Source of the DNA: LMUY01 sp964247705
GTDB taxonomy: Bacteria; Pseudomonadota; Alphaproteobacteria; Acetobacterales; Acetobacteraceae
Direction: 5' to 3'
NCBI GenBank assembly: GCA_964247705.1
Contig: CAXTVQ010000015.1
Coordinates: 1 to 64,000 of the forward strand
Length of the DNA stretch: 64,000 bases
Part shown: in pieces, positions 59,589-64,000 of the stretch
Layout of the letters: each line of letters opens with the position of its first letter
Numbering within the stretch: the first letter of the stretch is position 1
Notes under the pieces: generated by a model
Database searches by the model: none
Seen by the model: only the letters and a program-made list of their open reading frames with translations
Told to the model about the DNA's origin: nothing
Made by a program: the position numbers and the translations under genes

Positions 59589-60698
59589 TCAGTTTGCCAG
59601 GTGCCGGTCGAAGAACGCCGTGATCTCGCCGAACGCGGCCTTCGTCTCGGGCGCGTTCGCGTCGAACAGGTACTGGGCGTGGGAGTAGCCCTCGAACACC
59701 TCCAGCTCCGCCTCCACCCCCGCATCGCGCAGCTTGCGATGCGTGCGTACCGTGTTGCTCAAGAACAGGTCGCGCGTCCCCGTGGTGAGGATCGCCGGCG
59801 GCAGGCCGTGGAAGTCGCCATAGATCGGCGAGAGCTGCGGGTCGTGCAGGTCGTGGCCGTTGGCATAGAGCAGGGCGGCGCGGCCGAGATAGCCGCTGTA
59901 GCTGACGAGCACGTTGTCCAGCCACTCGTTGGCCTTGTAGCTGTCGCCGGTTTCGGTGAGGTCGGCCCAGGGCGTGCCGGGCGCCATCGCCGCCGGCAAG
60001 GGCACGCCCTCCGCCTTCGCGCGCAGCATCAGCGCCAGCGTCATGCCGCCGCCGGTCGAGGTCCCGACGACGGCTACGTGGCGTGCGTCGGACATGGCGA
60101 GCACGGCGCGGTAGGCTGCCATCGCGTCGTCCATCGCAGCCGGGTAGGGCGCGTCCGGCGGCATGCGGTAGTCCACCTCGAACACCTTGTAGCCGCCGAG
60201 CCCGGCCATCAGCACCGCCTCGACCGTTCCCGATTCGCCGGGTCCGTAGACGTAGCCGCCGCCGTGGATGTTGAAGATGAGCTGATTGCGATGCGCCTCC
60301 GGGATGCTGCTCGGTGTGAGAATGAAGCCGGGGACGCCGCCGAGGGTGGTCGGCTGCATCGTCACACCGAGGTCGGCGCGCACTTTGGCAATGCCGGGCA
60401 GGGCGGCGTCCGCCAACTGCTTGACCAGCGTGCGCCAGCCATCGGCGCTGCCCGGGTTCGCGTCCCAGGCCGGGACCCGGTAGGGGGCGGCCACGAGGGC
60501 TTGCGCGGCCGGGCTCACATCCTGCGGGACGGGAATGGCGCGGGCGGGCAGGCTGCGTGGACCGGGATGGGCATTGGCGAGGTTCTGCGACGATTCGAGC
60601 GTGCTAGCGTCCGGCGTTTGGGCGAGCGCGGTTCCCGCCAGCAGTGCGGCCACCAGTGCGGCCCCGGCTGTCGCAGCCAGGCGGGAGCGTGCGGGCAT
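59589..60698 (-). CDS. Exported alpha/beta hydrolase, hormone-sensitive-lipase type esterase
   Basis: 369 residues from the ATG at 60698. Signal peptide (RLAATAGAALVAALLAGTALAQ). The oxyanion motif is LIFNIHGGGYVYGPG and the nucleophile elbow is AVVGTSTGGGMTLAL (GxSxG with Ser; GDSAGG is more common). The acid is in LTTGTRDLFLSN and the His in EGYSHAQYLFD. It would cleave short acyl esters in the periplasm or outside the cell. Stands alone. Confidence 0.88.
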   Translation of the reverse strand: MPARSRLAATAGAALVAALLAGTALAQTPDASTLESSQNLANAHPGPRSLPARAIPVPQDVSPAAQALVAAPYRVPAWDANPGSADGWRTLVKQLADAALPGIAKVRADLGVTMQPTTLGGVPGFILTPSSIPEAHRNQLIFNIHGGGYVYGPGESGTVEAVLMAGLGGYKVFEVDYRMPPDAPYPAAMDDAMAAYRAVLAMSDARHVAVVGTSTGGGMTLALMLRAKAEGVPLPAAMAPGTPWADLTETGDSYKANEWLDNVLVSYSGYLGRAALLYANGHDLHDPQLSPIYGDFHGLPPAILTTGTRDLFLSNTVRTHRKLRDAGVEAELEVFEGYSHAQYLFDANAPETKAAFGEITAFFDRHLAN

Positions 60699-60782
60699 CT
60701 GTTCCTCCTTCGGCGCTTTCGGTCGCGCGTGTTGCCACCACTGGAGCACGGTCTGGCGGGCACCACAACGCAAGAGCACGGC

Positions 60783-61160
60783 TCAGCAGGAGACGATCTG
60801 GCCGCCCCGCACCGCTTCCAGGAACGTCGCCACCCCCGCCACTTCGACCTCCGGCAGCAGGCCTTGCCGCTCGATCGCTTCGGCGCGCAATCCCGCCTCG
60901 CACGCGATCATCCGGATCCCGAGTTCGCTTGCCGCCTGGCGCAAGGTGTCCAGCCCGGCCACGCCCCGCGCCGCGATCACCGCGTCCCGCTCCGCTCCCT
61001 CGAGCGCCCGCCAATCCGCCAGCAGCGCGCGGCACCCGGCGTTGGTCGCGAACAGCGTGACCGTCCGGCCGAGCGCCGCGGCGCCCGTGGCCAGCACGAA
61101 GGCGTAGTGCGCCCGGTCATGCGTGCCCGACAGCAGAAGCACACCAAGGAGTTCAGGCAT
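60783..61160 (-). CDS. DsrE family protein
   Basis: 125 residues of the DsrE/TusD-like sulfur-transfer fold: LGVLLLSGTHDRAHYAFVLA, LGRTVTLFATNAGC, and GIRMIACEAGLRAEAI with the Cys in the DsrE active-site position. It is coupled to the ThiF/MoeB-like gene by an 8-bp overlap, which fits sulfur transfer onto a carrier protein. No ThiS/MoaD gene is seen nearby. Confidence 0.8.
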   Translation of the reverse strand: MPELLGVLLLSGTHDRAHYAFVLATGAAALGRTVTLFATNAGCRALLADWRALEGAERDAVIAARGVAGLDTLRQAASELGIRMIACEAGLRAEAIERQGLLPEVEVAGVATFLEAVRGGQIVSC

Positions 61161-61935
61161 GGGCGGAAAGGTCGTGGATGGTGGGATGGTCGCCGCAGGC
61201 GGGACAGGTCGGGTCCTTGGGAAGGTGGATGGTCTCGAAGCGGGTGCCCAGCGCGTCCCAGACGAGAAGGCGGCCGGCGAGGCTGTCCCCGACGCCCATG
61301 ATCTCCTTCAGCACCTCCGTCGCCTGCAGCGTGCCCATCACGCCGGTCACCGCGCCGAGCACGCCGGCCTCACCACAGCTTGGCACCAGGCCTGGGGGCG
61401 GCGGCGTGGGATACAGGCAACGGTAGCACGGGCCGCCGGGCTTGAAGGTGGCGAGCTGGCCGTCGAACCGGAGCACGGCGGCAGACACGAGCGTCTTGCG
61501 GGCGAGCACGCAGGCGTCATTCAGCAGGTAGCGGGTCGGGAAATTGTCGCTGCCATCGCACACAAGGTCATACGCGTCGATCATCCCGGCGACGTTGGCT
61601 GCCGTCAGTCGGATCTGGTGCAGTTCGAGCGCTGTGCCGTCGTTCAGCGCCGCGACGCTGGCGGCAAGGGAGCGCACCTTGGGTTCGCCGATGCGGCCGG
61701 TGGTGTGGCCGATCTGGCGCTGCAGGTTGGAGAGATCGACCGCGTCATCATCCACCACGCCGATGGTGCCGACTCCGGCGGCCGCCAGATACAGCACTAG
61801 CGGGCAGCCGAGACCGCCAGCGCCCACCACGAGGACCCGGGCGGCGCGCAGAGCGGCTTGGCCGATGCCGCCAACTTCGGCCAGCAGGATGTTGCGGGAG
61901 TAGCGGGTGATCTCGTCGCGGGTGAGGTCGAGCAA
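61153..61935 (-). CDS. HesA/MoeB/ThiF family adenylyltransferase
   Basis: A 260-residue E1-like enzyme that adenylates the C-terminal Gly of sulfur-carrier proteins. Landmarks: YSRNILLAEVGGIGQAAL, VLVVGAGGLGCPLVLYLAAA (ATP site), DLSNLQRQIGHTTGRIG, DGSDNFPTRYLLNDACV, and a Zn site from CYRCLYP and CPACGDH. Unlike many MoeB homologues there is no rhodanese domain, and the DsrE protein may supply sulfur. It lies directly downstream of nusG, where rplK is normally found. Confidence 0.92.
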   Translation of the reverse strand: MLDLTRDEITRYSRNILLAEVGGIGQAALRAARVLVVGAGGLGCPLVLYLAAAGVGTIGVVDDDAVDLSNLQRQIGHTTGRIGEPKVRSLAASVAALNDGTALELHQIRLTAANVAGMIDAYDLVCDGSDNFPTRYLLNDACVLARKTLVSAAVLRFDGQLATFKPGGPCYRCLYPTPPPPGLVPSCGEAGVLGAVTGVMGTLQATEVLKEIMGVGDSLAGRLLVWDALGTRFETIHLPKDPTCPACGDHPTIHDLSAHA

Positions 61936-61947
61936 CGTTGCGGCTGC

Positions 61948-62481
61948 TTAGACCTTCTCGACCTGCCCGTATTCGAGGTCGACCGGCGTTGACCGGCCGA
62001 AGATCGAGACGGACACCTTCACCCGGCCCTTCTCCTCGTCGATTTCCTCGACGGTGCCGTTGAATGAGGTAAACGGGCCGTCCGCCACCCGCACCTGCTC
62101 GCCGATCTCGAACAGCACGGCGGGGCGCGGACGCTCCACGCCCTCGGCAGACTGCTTGATGATCCGTTCTGCCTCGGCCTGGGGGATGGCTTGCGGCTTC
62201 AGCTTGTTGTTGCCCAGGAAGCCGGTGACCTTGGGCGTGTCCTTGATCAGGTGCCAGGTGTCATCCGTCAGTTCCATGTTCACCAGCACGTAGCCGGGAA
62301 AGAACTTGCGTTCGGCCGACACCTTCTGGCCACGCTTGAGCTCGACGACCTCTTCCGCCGGCACGAGGATATCCCCGATCAGGTCCGCCAGACCCTTGCG
62401 GCCGGCCTGCTCCTTCACCTGTTCGGCGATCTTCTTTTCGAACCCCGAATAGACATGCACGACATACCAGCGCTTCGCCAC
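61948..62481 (-). CDS. nusG: Transcription termination/antitermination protein NusG
   Basis: A 177-residue NusG: NGN domain (WYVVHVYSGFEKKIAEQVKE; FFPGYVLVNMELTDDTWHLI) and a C-terminal KOW domain (EIGEQVRVADGPFTSFNGTV). It follows secE by 23 bp in the usual tRNA-Trp-secE-nusG order. Confidence 0.97.
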   Translation of the reverse strand: MAKRWYVVHVYSGFEKKIAEQVKEQAGRKGLADLIGDILVPAEEVVELKRGQKVSAERKFFPGYVLVNMELTDDTWHLIKDTPKVTGFLGNNKLKPQAIPQAEAERIIKQSAEGVERPRPAVLFEIGEQVRVADGPFTSFNGTVEEIDEEKGRVKVSVSIFGRSTPVDLEYGQVEKV

Positions 62482-62504
62482 GACCCTTGAACCTCTGAAC
62501 TAGA

Positions 62505-62711
62505 TTAGCTCGCCCCGAACAGGGTCCGCACGCCGAAGCCCGACACCTGATCGACGACGAAAAAGAAAATGGCCGCGACCGCGGCCATCAGGAACACGAG
62601 GCCCGTTGTCACGAGCGTCTCCTTGCGGGTCGGCCAGGTTACCTTGCCGACTTCGACCCGCACGTCACGCAGAAACTGAACCGGAGCGAACGCCAAAGAC
62701 TTCTTCTCCAT
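62505..62711 (-). CDS. secE: Preprotein translocase subunit SecE
   Basis: A 68-residue single-pass SecE of the minimal type: amphipathic helix FLRDVRVEVGKVTWPTRKET and one membrane helix (LVFLMAAVAAIFFFVVDQV). Stabilises SecY in the translocon. Confidence 0.95.
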   Translation of the reverse strand: MEKKSLAFAPVQFLRDVRVEVGKVTWPTRKETLVTTGLVFLMAAVAAIFFFVVDQVSGFGVRTLFGAS

Positions 62712-62764
62712 CCGTAAGAATGCTGGGCGGCCCCAAAACAGGTCGTGGGCGTCGCACTCGCGGC

Positions 62765-62841
62765 TGGCAGGGGCGGAGGGTCTCGAACTCTCAACCTCCG
62801 GTTTTGGAGACCGGCGCTCTAGCCAATTGAGCTACACCCCT
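62765..62841 (-). tRNA. tRNA-Trp(CCA)
   Basis: Cloverleaf on the minus strand with acceptor aggggtg/cgcccct, D-loop agctcaattggctagagc, anticodon loop ctccaaa (anticodon CCA), T-arm gagttcgagaccctc and encoded 3' CCA. Adjacent to secE, its usual place. Confidence 0.95.
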
Positions 62842-62976
62842 GCACGGCCCGAGGGCGCAAGGCCGGTATCAAGAGCGAGCGGGCCGTGATGTCAAGGGAC
62901 CGTGTCGGTTCGGCGGATTAACCCCGCCATAACCTTTCCACTGGATGATGGCCTCATCTCACGAGGGAAGCTGGGC

Positions 62977-63363
62977 ATGGCGGCCGTTACGCGCATCGAG
63001 TTCGGGCAGGACGACCTGGAAAACGCAATGGCGGGGCTCTCCCCGGCCGAGTTCGACAGGCTTACGTTCGGCGCCATCGAGTTGGACGCTACCGGCAAGG
63101 TGCTCAACTACAACGCGACGGAAGGCAGCATCTCCGGCCGCAAAAAGGAGGATGTGATCGGCCGAAATTTCTTCAGAGACATCGCGCCGTGCTGCAACAA
63201 GCCTGGATTTCGCGGCGTGTTCGATGCCGGAGTGCGTGCCGGCGAGCTGAACGCGATTTTCGACTACGTGTTCGACTACAAGATGAACCCGACCCGGGTG
63301 AAGATCCACATGAAGTGCGCCATGGTGGGCAGCAGCTACTGGGTGTTCGTCCGCCGGGTCTGA
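62977..63363 (+). CDS. pyp: Photoactive yellow protein
   Basis: A 128-residue PAS-domain blue-light receptor that carries p-coumaric acid on a cysteine thioester. Aligned by eye with the Halorhodospira protein at a constant offset of three residues, the chromophore residues are Tyr45 (VLNYNATEG), Glu49, Ser53 (Thr50 in the reference), Arg55 and Cys72 (FFRDIAPC). The end SSYWVFVRRV also matches. The ATG at 62977 is preceded by gaggga. A longer frame to 62902 lacks support. It sits alone between tRNA-Trp and tRNA-Gly, and neither tyrosine ammonia-lyase nor a p-coumaroyl-CoA ligase is in the window. Confidence 0.92.
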   Translation: MAAVTRIEFGQDDLENAMAGLSPAEFDRLTFGAIELDATGKVLNYNATEGSISGRKKEDVIGRNFFRDIAPCCNKPGFRGVFDAGVRAGELNAIFDYVFDYKMNPTRVKIHMKCAMVGSSYWVFVRRV

Positions 63364-63416
63364 TCGGAGCGGGTTGCTTGCACGTTGCGCGCGGCCCCGC
63401 TAATTTCCGCCGCGGC

Positions 63417-63492
63417 GCGGACGTAGCTCAGTTGGTAGAGCTTCAGATTTCCAATCTGAATGTCGCGAGTTCGAACCTCGTCGTCCGCTCCA
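63417..63492 (+). tRNA. tRNA-Gly(TCC)
   Basis: 76 bases including CCA. Acceptor gcggacg/cgtccgc, D-arm agctcagttggtagagc, anticodon loop tttccaa (anticodon TCC), T-arm cgagttcgaacctcg. All four stems form. Confidence 0.95.
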
Positions 63493-63556
63493 ATCCCTAT
63501 CTCGAGCCAGCACCGTTGACACTGCCTGGCTTGCGCCCTTAACACCCGCTCGCCGC

Positions 63557-63646
63557 GGAGGGGTGCCGGAGTGGCCGATCGGGGCAGTCTCGAAAACTGT
63601 TGTACGTGCAAGCGTACCGTGGGTTCGAATCCCACCCCCTCCGCCA
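63557..63646 (+). tRNA. tRNA-Ser(CGA)
   Basis: 90 bases including CCA. Class II tRNA with acceptor ggagggg/cccctcc, anticodon loop ctcgaaa (anticodon CGA), long variable arm (gtacgtgcaagcgtac) and T-arm gtgggttcgaatcccac. Confidence 0.95.
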
Positions 63647-63699
63647 GCCAGGCACGGCTCACACGGCCGGATCCGGCTTGTCCCCTGGCTCAGAAACGC

Positions 63700-63960
63700 C
63701 TACCGCGTGCTTGCTGCGACGAAGCAGCCGACGGCAACCAGCAGCAGCAGCAATCCCAGGATGAGAACCAGGATGGCCGCGTTGAAACCAGCTTTGGGGA
63801 GCGGCTGGTAATCCTTCGACATTGCCATCTCGAAGCTATAGGCCGCGTCGAACTTGTCCGCGCGCGCCTGTATGCCCTTCGTCCCGAGATAGACGAACGC
63901 GCCGCTAGCGAAGAGGGCCAGCATTCCCAGGATGACCAAGATCATGCTGCCGATCCCCAC
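63700..63960 (-). CDS. Small two-helix membrane protein of unknown function
   Basis: 86 residues. Two hydrophobic helices (MILVILGMLALFASGAFVYL; AAILVLILGLLLLLVAVGCF) flank a charged loop of about 30 residues (GIQARADKFDAAYSFEMAMS). The gene lies 53 bp past tRNA-Ser on the opposite strand. No family recognised. Confidence 0.55.
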   Translation of the reverse strand: MGIGSMILVILGMLALFASGAFVYLGTKGIQARADKFDAAYSFEMAMSKDYQPLPKAGFNAAILVLILGLLLLLVAVGCFVAASTR

Positions 63961-64000
63961 CAGTGGCGCGCACTCGCCCCTGTCGGCGGCCGCTCCGGCC

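Noticed and set aside
59079..61301. Open frame of 740 codons on the plus strand over the SH3b, esterase and DsrE genes
   Set aside because: It crosses three well-supported minus-strand genes and their intergenic regions and shows no family motif. High GC makes such frames common.
62765..63646. Integrated element at the tRNA cluster
   Set aside because: No integrase, no partial tRNA repeat (attachment site) and no foreign-looking base composition were seen around the three tRNA genes.
1..64000. CRISPR arrays, insertion sequences, prophage or rRNA genes
   Set aside because: No regularly spaced repeats, transposase or integrase motifs, phage structural genes or rRNA signatures were found on either strand.

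Overview
The window is GC-rich, gene-dense chromosomal DNA from an alphaproteobacterium. A member of the Rhodospirillales/Acetobacteraceae is my best guess. This rests on the F0 operon order atpI-B-E-F'-F with a separate b' subunit and no F1 genes attached, an MmcB-type nuclease, minCDE, hflKC next to a Do-type protease, and general protein style. No species can be named. Two runs of exactly 100 N (13846-13945 and 28564-28663) show that this is a scaffold of at least three contigs, so order and orientation across those points are provisional. I see no phage, transposase, CRISPR or rRNA, and no gene-free stretch above 300 bases.

Layout. 0-7 kb: mmcB, an Rrf2 regulator, a GNAT acetyltransferase, truB-rpsO-pnp, and a nitronate-monooxygenase-like flavoprotein with an unexpected CX2CX3C cluster. 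7-14 kb (mostly minus): a PAP2 phosphatase plus Wzz-like polysaccharide pair, a Gly/Tyr/Pro-rich exported protein, a polar amino-acid ABC importer without its ATPase next to an NtaA/SnaA-type FMN monooxygenase, and a membrane diguanylate cyclase broken by gap 1. 14-21 kb: minCDE, then degP-like protease, hflC, hflK and mrp. 21-29 kb: a copper-type operon (DUF2946, exported barrel-like protein, CopC) ending in a GH5 glycosidase, a pterin dehydratase, small membrane genes, an MBL hydrolase, NnrU and an AlgF-like protein at the edge of gap 2.

29-42 kb: an enolase-superfamily enzyme missing its start, DUF3429, then an acyl-CoA set (thiolase, DUF35 partner, acyl-CoA dehydrogenase, bluB), accA, two divergent MFS exporters, the F0 ATP synthase operon and an ABCB-type exporter. 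43-51 kb: a TylF-like methyltransferase, an Orn/Lys/Arg decarboxylase, a heme-oxygenase-like (HDO-type) protein, and the overlapping series metY, metA-like, group II amino-acid decarboxylase. This reads as amino-acid-derived, possibly specialised, metabolism. 51-57 kb (minus): rimP-nusA-ylxR-infB-rbfA. 57-64 kb: two tandem paralogous small exported proteins, a three-gene thiocyanate hydrolase / split-beta nitrile hydratase set, an SH3b protein, an esterase, DsrE and ThiF/MoeB-like genes, nusG-secE, tRNA-Trp, a photoactive yellow protein gene, tRNA-Gly, tRNA-Ser and a small membrane protein.

The most notable items are the photoactive yellow protein with every chromophore residue in register (62977-63363), the scnBAC-like hydratase set (57651-58848), the HDO/MetY/MetA/decarboxylase locus (46318-51004), the Fe-S-like motif in the nitronate monooxygenase homologue, a perfect 14-bp palindrome in front of minD, and the separation of truB-rpsO-pnp from rimP-nusA-infB-rbfA.
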